NCBI GenBank assembly: GCA_027625915.1
Contig: JANTQA010000023.1
Location: forward strand, 20,026,001 to 20,090,000
DNA: 64,000 nt
Direction: 5' to 3'
Origin: Anaeramoeba flamelloides
Taxonomy: Eukaryota > Metamonada > Anaeramoebidae
The stretch's first letter is position 1, and every line of letters starts with the position of its first letter. Shown here piece after piece: positions 1 to 12,698 of this stretch. The notes beneath the pieces were generated by a model, which ran no database searches, was not told where the DNA came from, and saw only the letters and a list, made by a program, of their open reading frames with translations. The translations under genes and the position numbers were made by a program.

Positions 1-2011
1 ATCATTTATATAACTAAAAAAATTCTATATGAACTCATTAATAACCTATATAAAATTCATTAAAGTGAGGTATCGATAGAATATTCTCAATTTAATTGTT
101 TGAAAACCTACAGTGTATCTTCCTATTTTGAAAAATAAAATAGAATTTCTAGGATATTTGTTATGATTTTTGATAACCATACTTTTTTATTCATGTTTTT
201 TAGATTGATTATATAATGTTTTATACAATGATAAACTAATTAATCTTCATTCTTATTAGTGGTGATTTAATATTTGAAAAGTTTGATTCTTCAAAAAAGG
301 ATTTGATTCTTAAATTAAAGAAAATTTTCAGAAATTACATAAAAAGTTCGATAATATTAACAATTAATAATATTTGAGTGTTGTATTTTTCAATTGAGGA
401 TTTATTATAATTCTAAAAAATTATTTTCATAATAGTAGTTCTATCATTTAAATTTAAGATTCATTATTTTCAATCCATGAAATTTCCAAAATAAAAATTT
501 TCCAAGAGAAAAATATTTATTTGGTAAAAGGTAGAATATACTAAAAGCTAATTTGAAAATAATGATATTTTTAAAACATTTAGAACTAATTCGATATTTC
601 AATAAATTATTTTTACTGGATAAAATGAATGTAATTTTGTTTTAATGGTATTCTTGGTTTTAGTATAGAAATGAAATCAGTCATTGTATATTTTTTAAAA
701 ATCTATTGATTTGGATACATCATTAACTTGTTAATTTAATTTAACTTTCTTAAGTAATTTTACTTATTAAAGTTAAGCCCACAATTAAAGTATTTTATAA
801 TTGGATGTGAATGGTATTAGTGCTACAGGATTCACATGACTCAAAAAAAAATAGATTATTATTATTTATAAACAATAAATTATTGGATGTTTTCACTAAA
901 AATCTCAATTAGAAATTTAATCATTTTTGGATCATGTTTTTTATATTAATTTTCCAAATATAAAAATATAAACCAAAATAATAGTATTCCGGTATTTGAA
1001 AATTCATATTTAGAACCTCCAAAAGTTATTATTTTTTCAATTTTTAAATTTTTCAGATTCAATTAATTATTATCTATACAAAAACCCAAAGAATAATTAG
1101 TTTTCTTTCCCGTTTCTAGAGCTAATTTTAACATCAATATATTTTCCAGATTTTAGAAATAATTTGTTAAAATATTCTCATTATTAGATCTGTAATTTTA
1201 ATAAAAAAATTTCTATTTTTTCTCTACTAATCTATGATACAAGAAACATATTTTAGAAAGGAATTTTTTGCAACTTTGAAATCTGAATATTGAATATTCA
1301 ACCTTTAAATTTTTGACAAAATGACCATTTTTTTCAAAAATTATTGGGAATTTTTCTACAAATAGAAGGGAAAATTTTTTAATTGGTGAAATCAACAAAT
1401 AAGTATTACTTGACTAATCGATTTTATAAGATACCTTTGAATCCTGGAGCACTAATACGATTTACACCCCCAATAACAAATTACTTTGATTTTAAACTTC
1501 TCCTTAGGTTTCGCTACTCCCCGAAACAATGTTTGTTTGTTTGTAGATTTTCCTGTTGGAAAAAGAATTTTGAAAAATGATTAAAAGCAAGGCTGGCTTA
1601 TGACTGTTCACATCGATATATACAGGCTACAATTATCTATTACTCACATTATTATAAAGCACAATTCTTGAAATTTAAATTTATATATATATTTTTTCAA
1701 AATACAATTAAAGAACAATGAAAAAAGGAAAAAAAAAAAAACATGTACTTCATTTATTTGAAAAACTATATAATTTGAAAAAGGTCACGAATATTCATTT
1801 CAAATTTTAGTAATAATAACTTGAACAACACAACCCCAACATTTCAGAAGAATGAGATCATTAAAACTAATTTGTTGATTTTTTTTTAAAAAAAAAATTG
1901 TAAAAATAAAAATCAAAAATATCTTTTTTGAATAAATTTCCCAGAAGATTGTTAAGACCTTTAGTTAAAAAAAAATAAATTTTAGAAAAATTTTAAAAAT
2001 TTCATTTTGAA
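1..2011. other. AT-rich non-coding stretch with a decayed repeat
   Basis: No open frame here reads like a protein; the short ones are low-complexity. Positions about 770-1200 resemble about 39990-40420: both carry a short motif ending in a tacatgattc/acaggattca-like string, similar A-rich spacers, and the string aataatttgttaaaatattc near the right end. I read these as two old copies of one dispersed repeat. The last 230 bases are the 3' flank of the minus-strand RCC1–BTB gene. Confidence 0.4.
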
Positions 2012-2799
2012 TTAATGTTCCAGAATATTATTTAATTGTAAATTAAAATTATTTTTATCTGATAATTGATAATAATCAATAGCATCGCTTAATTCTTCAA
2101 AAATTAATTCTGGGTCATCATCCGCTGTGATTTCAAATTGATCAGTATAAAAATATTTGATTAACTTTTCCAAGCTTTCAATTGATTTTCTCGAATAATC
2201 TTGAATTTGGTTAATATTCTGTTCATTTTTAGAGATATTTTTAAACATTTCCCTAAATAATCCCGATCTAGCTAATAATACAAATTTGTGTACTGGTATT
2301 TCTTCAAAATTTCCTTCCTCTTCATTGTCATGATCTTCCTCTTCGTCTTCGTCTTCATCTTTAATTAAGAGATTAAAATCTTTTGAGTCATCATCTTTAT
2401 ATAATTTTTCTAAATCATTTTTTAACAGTTTTTTTTTTATATTTGTAATTTCAAATTTTTTACACATTATTTCAATATTTTCACAATTTTCAATATGATC
2501 ATAATAAACCCACATAAAAAAGTTGTTCGTTTCTTCTTTTGAATAATTTTTTAAATTTTGTTCAATTTTTTCAATCCCACAATTTAATCTAAATTCAACA
2601 AATGATTTGTGTATTTGAATACCATTAATTCCATAATCTGTAAAATCTTTAGAAACATATAATTGTTTGAAATCCTGAATTATACTAGACTCTTCAATTG
2701 TATAAATATAAAAATTGTTTACACCGGTTGAAATTGATAGTGATTCATTATAATTAAAATCTGGTAATACTAATTCCACTGGGCGTCCTCGAATGAGCG
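2012..2799 (-). CDS. RCC1–BTB protein, exon 3 (end of propeller, two BTB segments)
   Basis: This last coding exon of the RCC1–BTB gene carries residues about 325-586. After the tail of the final propeller blade come a degenerate first BTB segment (about 379-441, IHKSF to WVYYDH), an acidic linker of D and E, and a recognisable second BTB/POZ domain (about 465-571). The second BTB contains IPVHKFVLLARSGLFREMF and ends with DAIDYYQL, followed by a TAA stop. BTB domains dimerise and often recruit cullin-3 ligases, so an adaptor role is inferred. The exon is taken to start after the AG at 2800. That keeps the phase and gives GRPVELVLP, the expected end of an RCC1 blade. A second AG further in (before the tgg near 2778) is also in phase and would remove about six residues. 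No ATG opens this frame, which supports its being an internal exon. Confidence 0.85.
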
Positions 2800-3941
2800 C
2801 TTTTTATAATTGTAAATTATTAAAGCATTTAATTTTTTAAATAAAAAAAAAAAAAAAGAAGAAGAAGAAGAATAATTTTATTAATGAAGATAAATGAATG
2901 TTTAGATTTGTTTTAACAAAAATAATTTTAAAATGACATGATCTTTTAAACTTTATTAAAAATAAATCAAACCCCACATAGCAGAGACATCAAATCATAA
3001 ATTATTGGAAAAAAAAATAAAAAGTAAAAATGATTAATAGAGTATTTGGTGATAATATGGAAAATCGCACTATTATCAATAAATAAAAAAAAAATTCATC
3101 TGAAAGCTTGGTGATTCCAATATTATCTGAAATAATGGATAAATCTCGAAATATTACAAAAATTCAAAGAATCATAAATATTGCTAAAAGTAACAAAATT
3201 GTTTTAAATTTTGAAAAAAAATTTTTCTTTTCATTTGTTTATTTATTTGTTACAATAATAAAAATCCAAATGTATGTCTAAATTAAATAATTAACAATCC
3301 CAATCTTAGAAAAATATGCTAAATCCAAATATATCAGTTTTTTAAAAAGTGGGTATTTACTTCACAAATAAAACCATTATGATGGAGAAAATTGAGGAAT
3401 TCCTTGAGTGTATGTAAGTAATTGATTCAAATAAACGAATTAAATAAAGCTGGGTTTTCTATCGATTTTAAAAATAATGTAAGATGAAGAAAAAAAAAAA
3501 CAAGACATTCAAATAATATCCATACTATTTGTTGTATGGTTATTTTATTATGAACGATTTAGAATTTAAATTTTCTCCTAAAAGCCTCGATAGGGTTAAG
3601 AAAATGATTTAACTGAAGATAACTAAAAGATATAAACTATTTTTCAAAAATATTAACTCACATTATAGAGTTATTTCAACATTTAAAGCCTTTTCAAGTT
3701 CATAACCATACAACCACGAATTTAAGAATTATTGTTTAAAAGGAATGTTATCTTCTCTTTTTCCATCTTCTTTTCTTAACTTTTTATATTTGGGAGAAAT
3801 TCCAACACTAAAAGTCGAACGGGTTTGCTTTTTTTAATGGATCATTTAGGCCAAATGGAAATTTCTCTTTCTTCTTGAGAATTTAATTTTTGAAGGTGAA
3901 ATACCCCTTTTTAAAAAACTTATATTCGAGATTTCAACTAA

Positions 3942-4757
3942 GGTATTTCCAAAAAAGTGGGGAATTTTTTTGTACATTTCATAAAAAATCATCTTTGTTA
4001 GTTGGAGTATTCATTAATTGACAATACCAAATTAAGTTTAATAATAATACAGATTGAACCAATTGCGAAGGTATTTATTTTAAAATATGTTGGATGAAAT
4101 ATTTCCAAAAAATGAAAATAGAAAATAATACTTTTTTTGGTGAAAAAAAAGCACGACGAATTTCAATATAAAGCTGGAAATATGGAAAGGGTACAAATGA
4201 TTTTTTAAACAATCAAATGCAGTTATAGGTTTTCAATTCTATTTGAAAATTAGTTGAGATTAAAAAAGTTACGAAAACGATTTTTCGATCAAAAAGAGAA
4301 TAATAAAAACCAATTTTTACCCCTTAAAAAATATTACATACTGATAAATTAAAATATATTTTATATCTTTTTGTTTCATTTTCCCATTTTGTAATCTCGA
4401 AGCTTAACTTTTAAAACAACTCCGAAGAGGAATAATCTTTTGAAGGGACACCGATTTTACAAAGTTTTTTAACATTTGAATGGATAAAATACTTTCTTCA
4501 AAGCTTGTGTAAAAAAATTTGTAAAATTTAAAATGAAGTGAAAATTTTCAAAAATATATTTGAATTTATCATTAAAATCCAGTTCAGAAAAATTAAAATC
4601 TTTTATTTAGGTAATACAATACTAAGAAAAAAATTGAAGTATTATCAAGAATCGATAAATGGTAGTTAAGGATTTTGGATGTTTAAATACTTTTTTGAAG
4701 ATTTATTTTAAAAGATATATTTTAAAATAAATTTACCCCACTTTATTGGAAATAGCT
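3942..4757. repeat. Inverted-repeat element inside intron 2
   Basis: The left end reads tatttccaaaaaagtgggg. The right end, reverse-complemented, reads tatttccaataaagtgggg, so about 20 bases match with one or two differences. The interior is AT-rich and non-coding. This looks like a short, non-autonomous TIR element of about 0.8 kb. Target duplication is unclear and the exact edges are approximate. Confidence 0.5.
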
Positions 4758-5089
4758 TACATTTTTCTCAATTTGGTTGTTTAGTTTTTGTTTGTAGCTA
4801 AATTTGGAATTTTGATTATTTTGTCAAATAATTATTTTTCTAATTCCTTTTTTTTATTGTTATCGGACTGTATAAATAAAGATACAATTGATAGTTTTAA
4901 ATCTTTTTATTTTGGTTTTATTTTACAAGAAAAATTTTTTTAATTAAAGAGGATCTGAAACAAAAAGATCTACAAATTAATTTAATATTTTTCAACAAAC
5001 CCTATTATTAAATGCGTTTTATTTGTGAAAAAATAGTTCCTTTTCACTAAAATCCAGTTTTTACGCAAAAAAAAAACAATTTGTTTCCC

Positions 5090-5275
5090 GAATAAAACAG
5101 TTTAATAGCGGATACATATTGGTTTGCCAAAAAATTAGTCTTTTATGTGAAAAAATGAGTCCTCAAGGAACAAATAACAATATCCGCGAAAAAAATAAGT
5201 ATTTTGTGCACAAATTGGTTTTGCAAAAAATAGAGCCTTTTACTAAAAAGTGGCAATATCCGCGAATTTGTAAAA
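5090..5275. repeat. Degenerate direct repeat with CpG-bearing core
   Basis: Two neighbouring units share a core of the type ttggtttgccaaaaaattag / ttggttttgcaaaaaataga, followed by cttttatgtgaaaa or cttttactaaaa. The string atatccgcgaa occurs twice near the units. The pair is diverged. Function unknown. Confidence 0.35.
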
Positions 5276-5510
5276 TTTAGATGGAAAATTCTATTAGTTT
5301 TTTTCACCAAACAGATAATCGCTTGTTTTATTCAATGATTATTATTTTGTTTATTAAAAGCCCCAAAATGGTTGCATTTTTAAAGATGTACAATTATAAT
5401 TAAGAAAGCAAATGCTTGAAAAGCTGGATTATTTGGAGAAAATACCATTGTAAAGGTTTTTAGAATCAAGAATTAAATATAATAATAAAAAAAAAATAAA
5501 TAAAAATTAC

Positions 5511-6006
5511 CAGTTCCCCTATGAGAAATATACCCAAAATAATATATTTTATTATTTTTTGTAAGAGCAATAGTATGGCGAGAACCACAACAAGCTTTTT
5601 TCACTGGCTTATCATCAAAAAAAGCCAATTTTGTAAAATTTAAATGTTTTACTCCAAATCCATTACTTCTTGCTGAACCACAAGTATAAAGTTTTCCATC
5701 ATTATCTAACACTAAAGTTAGTTCATAACCTGCAAAAATTGTTTTAATGTTTTTATTTTCAAATGGTTGATTAATAATTTCTTGAGGTATTCTATGAGAA
5801 ATTTGTTTAATTCCTAATTGACCATTGCCGTTTGCTCCTTGTCCCCATAAAGTATAATCATTGGTTAAATATAAAAGATGTTTTGATGCATTCCCTTCAG
5901 AAATTTTGATAACATCTTCTGAAATTAAAGTTAGTTCTGTAACCAATGCACTGTGTTCTGGTATAGTATGCTTTTTAATAGTTTTTTTGTTAGGGTCAAT
6001 CAGATA
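5511..6006 (-). CDS. RCC1–BTB protein, exon 2 (RCC1 blades)
   Basis: The middle coding exon carries residues about 160-325 and continues the RCC1 propeller. The typical blade signatures are visible: LWGQGANGNGQLG, then LVLDNDGKLYTCGSARSNGFG, then GSRHTIALTKNNKIYYFG. The upstream boundary is the AG at 6008-6007 (tcaaag|tat), which is phase 0 and matches the phase-0 donor of exon 1. The downstream boundary is g|gtaatttt at 5511/5510, phase 1. A local ATG four codons upstream of the acceptor is probably not a start, because the blades before it are supplied by exon 1 far upstream. Confidence 0.85.
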
Positions 6007-6035
6007 CTTTGATATCAATTTTTTTTGTTTGTGTT

Positions 6036-6070
<35 letters not shown>

Positions 6071-6479
6071 AGTTTTTATTCATAATTCAATAGATAAAAA
6101 ATATGAATGAATTTATTTCTGAAAATTAAAGAAAATTTATATTTAATAAGATGAAGAAGAAAGAATAAAAATTAATTTATTCTCAAAAACAAATCAATTT
6201 TAAAATAATTTTTTTGTAAAATAATTTCAAAAATTTAACAAGTAAAATATTCATTATTGCAAAATTGTTAAAAGAATAAATTATAAGTTCTGGACTTAAT
6301 TTTGATTTTTAAAATAGAAATTAATATGAAAAATTAGAAAATAGAATTTTGATATCAGATATTTTACGAAAGTTTTTTGATATTGAAAAAAAAATGACTC
6401 TCTTACTGAATAAAAATCTTATTTATTAATCCCCACTTTAAAAATTAATTTAATTTTTCTTATTTATTTATTTATTATT

Positions 6480-6985
6480 TAAGTGGGGGTTTATTAACCC
6501 CTCTTGTTTACCGTTAGGTTTTTTTTTATCTTTTGAAATGTAAAGAAAATTTATTTATTTTTTTTTACATTTCAAAAAGTAAAAAAAAAAAAACTGCTGT
6601 TAGGTTTTCTTGAGTTTTCTGTTTATTTGGAAAATCAATAGATTTTTGTCAGGTTTTTTTGAGTTTTCTGTTTATTTTTGAAGTTTTGTAGGTTTTCTTG
6701 AGGTTTTTTATTTTATTTCTGAAGTATTCTAGGTTTTTTTAATTTGAGAAATAAACAGAAAATTTTTGAAAATTTTCGGTTTATTTCAAAAAGTAAAAAA
6801 AAACCTAACGAAAATCTATTGGTTAGTCCAAATAAACAGTAAACTCAAAAAAAACCTAGAATACTTCAGAAATAAAATAAAAAACCTCAAGAAAACCTAC
6901 AAAACTTCAGAAATAAAATAGAAAACCACAAAAAAACCTACAAAACTTGTAAAATAAAACAGAAAACCTCAAGAAAACCTAGGTA
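6480..6985. repeat. Family-D fragment arranged as an inverted repeat
   Basis: A G-rich edge (aagtgggggtttattaaccc) leads into T-rich sequence that repeats aggttttcttgagttttctg and related strings. It then turns round into the complementary aaaacctcaagaaaacctac type from about 6780. The two halves can pair almost throughout. The same vocabulary recurs at 50700-51140, 62375-62460 and 27280-28345, so this is one arm or a rearranged part of dispersed family D. Confidence 0.55.
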
Positions 6986-7113
6986 CTTCATGAATTTCTA
7001 AATTTTCATTTAGTATTTTATGAAAGACTCAAAAATAAGTTTAATATCCACTAAGGCTAATAAGCACGTTGAATTTTTTTCTGTTATAATATTAGAAATA
7101 TTATTATTTTTTA

Positions 7114-7824
7114 ATAAACTCTGTTTCAGTCAAAGTCGCCCAACGTTTTTTTCAAATATCTAATTATTTGTATAATTGACCTTGTAAGAACAAATAAAAA
7201 ATAAACAGAATAATACACCTCAAAAAATTGTTGATATATGTCTGAAAGAAAACTAATTCACCAATAAATTTTCTTAAAAATTGAAAAACTCAAATTCTTA
7301 GGGCCCTATTGAGAAAAACAGCAATGTTCGTTTTGAACTTCTACTGGTATTTGAATAATAAATATGAAACATTTTTAACTTCATTTTTCATACTTTTCTT
7401 TTAGAAATCAAGCCCCCAAACGAAGTTTGTTGGTTATTGTGTTCTTTATTTGAAAAAGGAAATGAAAATGAAGTGAAAATTTTTCACATTTATTCAATAA
7501 AATATCAAGATCAAAGATCGAATTGAATTGCAATAGAAATCAATATGATTTCTCAACAATCTTTAAATGGTTTCAATGACCTTAGAATAACACGTTTTTA
7601 CCAAGTGACTATTGATCTTGCCATAAAAAAATTTTTACAACTGAATTAAGTTTTGTAAAAATAATCGAAAAATAAAAAACAAAAATGTGCAAAAATGTGA
7701 AAAAATGATTTCAATTTTGAAAATTTCCAAAATAAAAGTTTTCTTCTAATATCTATGTAAACCCTTTAAACGGATTGTATTTCACAAATTACAACTGGGC
7801 CCCTTTGACTGAAAAATGGTTTAT
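7114..7824 (+). mobile_element. Family-A MITE, copy 1
   Basis: About 711 bp, non-coding, bounded by TIRs of about 25 bp: the left contains aaactctgtttcagtcaaa, the right (reverse-complemented) aaaccatttttcagtcaaag, each next to TA-rich sequence. A TA target and a non-coding interior suggest a Tc1/mariner-type non-autonomous element; the class is inferred. It is one of three clear copies in the window. The inner block cttagggccctattgagaaa is conserved in all of them. Confidence 0.8.
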
Positions 7825-7839
7825 ATCAGAAATATTAAT

Positions 7840-8160
7840 TTTTTAAAATTCAGATATCCAGATTTTGCGATTATTTTCATAGGCTGAACAATTCCATAGA
7901 AAATGGTCTAAGTCTTCAATGGTTTTTAAATTGTTTATTTTTTTACATAATTCACAATATTTTGATATATTTTTATTCATACAATAAGAATACCTGCTAA
8001 GGTAATTTGTAAAATTTCAGAGTTTTAAAATGGCAGTGAAACCCCTCTATTTTAAATATCTCTTGTCGTTAGGTTTTCCATAATTCAAAAGAATTATGGA
8101 AAATCTTGGCACTCCACGGCACTTTACTACACGACTGTTTATTTATAGTGTTATTGATTT
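7840..8160. repeat. Family-D fragment
   Basis: The stretch ends with the D-type strings tcgttaggttttcc and cactccacggcactttact, the latter shared with about 51018-51040. Its left part resembles about 27940-28190. It is probably one end of a decayed D copy abutting the family-A element. Confidence 0.4.
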
Positions 8161-8389
8161 ATATAATTTTTAAATATTTTTGAACTTTTTAAAAAAATTT
8201 AATTTTTCTTTTTTGAAAAAATAAATATTATGATAAAAATAAAGAAATAATAATATTTTATAATAATACCATTCAATCAATCAGAAATATATTGTGGGTT
8301 TCAAGCAATAATATATATATATATATATATAATTATTAATGTATTATTTTATTAAAATTAGGGGGTGTAAAATTTAATAAGAACCAAAT

Positions 8390-8921
8390 TCATATTAAAA
8401 AACCAAAATTCAATTTTTTTTTAAAAAAATCTCATTAGAAAATAAATTTTCGAAGAAATACCAAATTAGAGCTATTCACTAATTGAAATGTTGACAATTG
8501 TTTAGAAATTACAAGACCCAAAAAACCAAAAATAAATAATTATTAATACTAATCAATTATCGATGTGTTAAAAAATTTGGAGATGAGCAAAACAAAAAAA
8601 AATGCATTGATAAATTTGTTAAAATTCTATTAGGAATTAATGATTGATCAAATGATTAGATTCCATCAACTAATTTTATTTGAGTTTTTCTAAATTGAAC
8701 AAATACAAATTGAACATAATATCAATGGTTGAAAAAAATAGTTTGATCGTACGAAGTAAATTATGTAATTCAAAAAATAATATGAAAGCAAAAACTAAAA
8801 GATGAAAAAATGATTGTCGTATTATTACAAAATCAAAATTATTTCCAATTTTCAGAAATTGTATTATTGTGATTGGATGGAACTGTTTATAATTGTGTGG
8901 AAAATTTTTAATTTTAGTTTG
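8390..8921 (+). mobile_element. Family-R2 MITE, copy 1 (left end eroded)
   Basis: It is colinear with the R2 copies at 14793-17812 and 41277-41815. Shared strings include actaattgaaatgttgaca, aaattctattaggaat, ctaattttatttgagtt and, at the right end, gtgtggaaaattttt followed by ttttagttt. The left terminal repeat seen in the other copies is not clear here. Non-coding. Confidence 0.7.
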
Positions 8922-9199
8922 GTTAGATTTTGTTTTCAATTTTGAAGATGTATGAATTACGTTATAAAATAAAATAAAAATGATTCGTAGAATAATTATA
9001 TTTTCCTAAATATTCACATATAAAAATTCAATTTAAAAAATAGTCTTGAAAGTAAAGTAACAAAAAGTGAAAATTCACAGTGTGTCTATTTTGGAATAAT
9101 AAAAAAAAATAATTATTGATGGGAAAAGTCTTTATTGTGAAAATTTTCTTTTCTGAAATTGAAAAAATTGTTTTTGATATTTTTTTATGGCTGACTAGT

Positions 9200-9425
9200 T
9201 CCAGTTAAAAAATAAATCACCATGTGAATTATAATAGATTTCTAAAAAACAATGATGAAAAATCATGGCATTTTTAGAATAAAAAACACGCCAAATAGCG
9301 GCACTCAATTCCCAATTTAAATATATTTGAATGATAATTTTGCATACAAATGAGTAAGTTTTGGAATATCCTTCTTTGGTGCTTTTTGAGATCTCTCCGT
9401 GAAGATTTTAAATTTTTATTTTTTA
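9200..9425. repeat. Fragment resembling the middle of family B
   Basis: The string cttctttggtgctttttgagatct matches the inside of the family-B elements (for example ctctttggtgctttttt near 14407). A similar fragment lies near 25250-25290. Short, diverged and without visible ends. Confidence 0.35.
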
Positions 9426-9739
9426 CATTTTTCAATTTAGTTATTGTTATCTGAAAGAATATTACGAAATACTTGCATTGAAAAATATAGATGGTTACAA
9501 AATAACCAAAAAATGAACTAAATTAATTTTGTGTGCCGAAAGAAAATGATGTGTTTCAAATAGAAGAAATTTAATCATTTGGTAATATAAAACAAGAAAG
9601 GGTTGATTTAAACTCTTTTTCAAACAGAAGGGTACACGTCTCAAATTATCAATACCATTGAATTTGATTGCTAATAAGATAATTACTTATTGGTGATTTT
9701 CATGTTAATTATTCATTTTTTCAATTTTTTTTTATTTAT

Positions 9740-10452
9740 CATAAACTATTTTTCAGTCAAAGGGGCCCAGTTGTAATGGGTATAATACATGTGTTTAAAG
9801 GGTTTGTATAGATATTAGAAGAAAAATTTTATTTTGGAAATTTTCAAAATTGAAATCATTTTTTCACATTTTTGCACATTTTTGTTTTTTTTTTTTCGAT
9901 TTTTTTTTTAAAAACCTAATTCAGTTGCAAAAAATTTTTTTATTGCAAGATCAATAGTCACTTGGTAAAAATGTGTTATTCTAAGGTTATTGAAACCATG
10001 TAAAGATTGTTGAGAAATCATATGGATTTCTATTGCAATTCAATTCGATCTTTGATCTTGATATTTGTTTAATAAATGTGAAAAATTTTCCACTTCATTT
10101 TCATTTCCTTTTTCAAATAAAGAACACAATAACCAACAAACTTCGTTTGGGGGCTTGATTTCTAAAAGAAAAGTATGGAAAATGAAGTGAAAAATGTTTC
10201 ATATTTATTATTCAAATACCAGTAGAAGTTCAAAAAGAACATCGTTTTTTTTCTCAATAGGGCCCTAAGAATTTGAGTTTTTCAATTTTTAAGAAAATTT
10301 ATTGATTTATTAGTTTTATTTCAGACATATATCAACAATTCTTTGATGTGTATTATTCTGTTTATTACTTATTTGTTCTTCAAAGGTCAATTCTATAAAA
10401 TAATTGATATTTGAAAAAAACTTTGGGCCCATTTGACTGAAACAGAGTTTAT
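9740..10452 (-). mobile_element. Family-A MITE, copy 2 (inverted)
   Basis: About 713 bp, the reverse complement of the elements at 7114-7824 and 43169-43866. It begins aaactatttttcagtcaaag and ends tttgactgaaacagagttta. It lies in the same intron as copy 1 but in the opposite orientation, 1.9 kb away, so the intron transcript can pair with itself over about 700 nt. Confidence 0.8.
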
Positions 10453-11941
10453 ATTGAACAGTTGGAAAATGAAAAAAAAACAACATAAGAAATAACCAAT
10501 TTGAAAATAATCAACCAGTATCAAAACTGGAAACAGTTTAAGTTTGATTTCGAATGAGATAGATATAGGAATTAAGAAAGACCATTATTGGGTTGATGTA
10601 TGGAACAAAGAAAAGAGAAAATAAAGAAAAAAGCAATCCCAACAAAATACCCAGATTAATTGTGTCTTTATATTGAATATGAGACTTTAAAGAACAAAAG
10701 TTTAACTTGTAAAGATTTATCAATAAAATGTAAAGTACTTTTCTCCAATTCGCATTATTTAATGGTTTTATTGATTTTATAATTTTTCCCCCAAACAATT
10801 TGCAAAACGAGATTTCTCATTTTAAATAAAATGGTACATCAATTTTTAAAATATTTAATTTTAATTTTTTATTGTATTGCTTTAATAAGTTTTAAATATT
10901 CAGTTGAGTGTTTTTTTATAGGTTTTAAAAGTGTTTCTTATGTTTTAGAATGATACTGCAATTAATTTGATCCAATTATGAATAATTCTTGAAATTTTCT
11001 GTGCTCTTTTATTTGAATGTGGCGTTTATTTGTTTTTCTATATTTGAACTTTTGGAAATTAAGTTTTCTTGTGTAATTTTTTTTTTTTTATTTGATTTTT
11101 TGCCAATGAGGATCCTTTTAAAAATTTTTTTTTAATTGAATTTTTTTTTTTGTTATTTGATTTTTGTCAATCAAAAGAAATGGAATTTCAATAATATCCT
11201 TTTTCGTGTTAAGTCGCGCTTTGGGTATGGAGAAAATCCACTGTAAATGGCTAGAGTCTTAAATGCTATAAACTTTTCATCACATTTTCTTTTTTTTTTT
11301 TATTTTATTTATTCTGGTTCTTGATGTAGAGTTATCATTCTTGCTTAAAAAAAAAGAGAGAGAGAGAGAATTAATCTTTAATAACTCTATATAAGAGGCT
11401 TGTGAGATGAAAATGAGCAGACTAAAGTTTAATTGATCTCTTGTAAGAAAGATTCTAAGTAAATGTAAAAACAAAAAATTCAACTGAAGTGAAAATATTT
11501 TCCAATAGGTGCATTTCAAGTTTTTTGATTTTTTTTTAAAACACAAAGGTTTTAAATGAGATAAATCCAAATTAATAAATAATATCTGAGAAAATATTAT
11601 CACTCTAAGAATTAATATTGGATTGAAGAAAATATTTATGAAAAAATAAGGTAAGAAGTATAAAAATCACTTTTCTACATTTTGGGAAATGAAAATGTCA
11701 ACAAATAAAAAAAAATTGTAAAATTTCGCACAACTTTTGAAAATAATGAATTAGTTTTATTTGAGGCATTTTGACCAATAATTGATAAAAAATTTTTACT
11801 GTTTCTTTAATAATATATATGTGGAATTTTTTTCAAAACCTGGTCTTAATTGAAGAGTTATAAAAAATCTAAAAAGACATTTCATTTTTATTTTTTAGTA
11901 TTTATTCACTTCAAAATAAAAAACAAAGGAATTTTGAACTA
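10453..11941. other. Intronic stretch without recognisable element
   Basis: AT-rich with T homopolymers and a short (GA) run near 11355-11370. The small open frames are low-complexity or hydrophobic by composition and show no domain. I see nothing to annotate. Confidence 0.4.
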
Positions 11942-12352
11942 CACATGTGGAAAAAGTGATGTCTTAATATTTTAAGTTTTTTTACTAAATTTGTCATTTT
12001 TCCAAAAACTATAAAACTTTTCCTATACACCCCGACGGGAGAGGTTTTTTTGTCAGTGGAACAGGGGATTCTAAGAGCAAAAAATTCAATTTAATAATCA
12101 AATAAAAATGTTTGGGGTTGAAACAGAAATTCAAAAATCGAAAATAATTTTCCTGAAATCAAAACACAAAAACAACACCAAACATTTTTATTCTTTCATT
12201 AAATTGTTTTTTTTTGCTATTAGGAACCTCAGATTTGTTAACAAGAAACCTTCCCAGTTGGGGTGTATAGGAAAAGTTTTATAGTTTTTGGAAAAATGAC
12301 AAATTTAGTAAAAAAACTTAAAATATTAAGACATCACTTTTTGCACATGTGT
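11942..12352. mobile_element. MITE with a ~90-bp near-perfect TIR (family E)
   Basis: Left arm 11942 to about 12032 and right arm about 12258-12352 are almost exact reverse complements. Both contain aaaaagtgatgtcttaatat and end inward at cttttcctatacacccc. TA lies immediately outside each end (11940-11941 and 12353-12354). The interior is non-coding. The near identity of the arms suggests a recent insertion. TA target preference points to a Tc1/mariner-like mobiliser, by inference. Confidence 0.8.
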
Positions 12353-12698
12353 ATTGATAATTATTTTTTAGGGAAATAAAAAAAATCTTTTTTTGGAAAG
12401 AAAAAAAAGTACAATTAAGCAAGTATATTAAATTGTAAAAATGAGACAACAAACTCTCAAATCCCAAAAGTTTACTATTTTTTCATTCTTCATTTTAAGT
12501 AACAATTATAAAGTTAATTTAATTTCCATAGCCTTTGCTTAAAAATACATCTCTATTATTATTGACAATATCTTCAATAAAAGACCTTATATTTCAGAAT
12601 TGTTAAACTAGGGAATGCTTTTCATGGTTTTAATTAAGATTTTAAGTTGATAACTCACATTTTGATTTAAAATGAGAGAAAGAATAATGTGAAATGTG

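Larger units (their letters stand above)
2800..5510 (-). other. Intron 2 of the RCC1–BTB gene (2711 nt)
   Basis: On the minus strand it starts gtaatttt and ends aaaaag, joining phase-1 exons. It holds an inverted-repeat element (about 3942-4757) and a degenerate direct repeat (about 5090-5275). The rest is AT-rich sequence with no coding character on either strand. Confidence 0.75.

Noticed and set aside
10538-10798. 86-codon minus-strand frame with a hydrophobic stretch
   Set aside because: It lies inside intron 1 beside a MITE; hydrophobicity is what T-rich DNA yields by chance.
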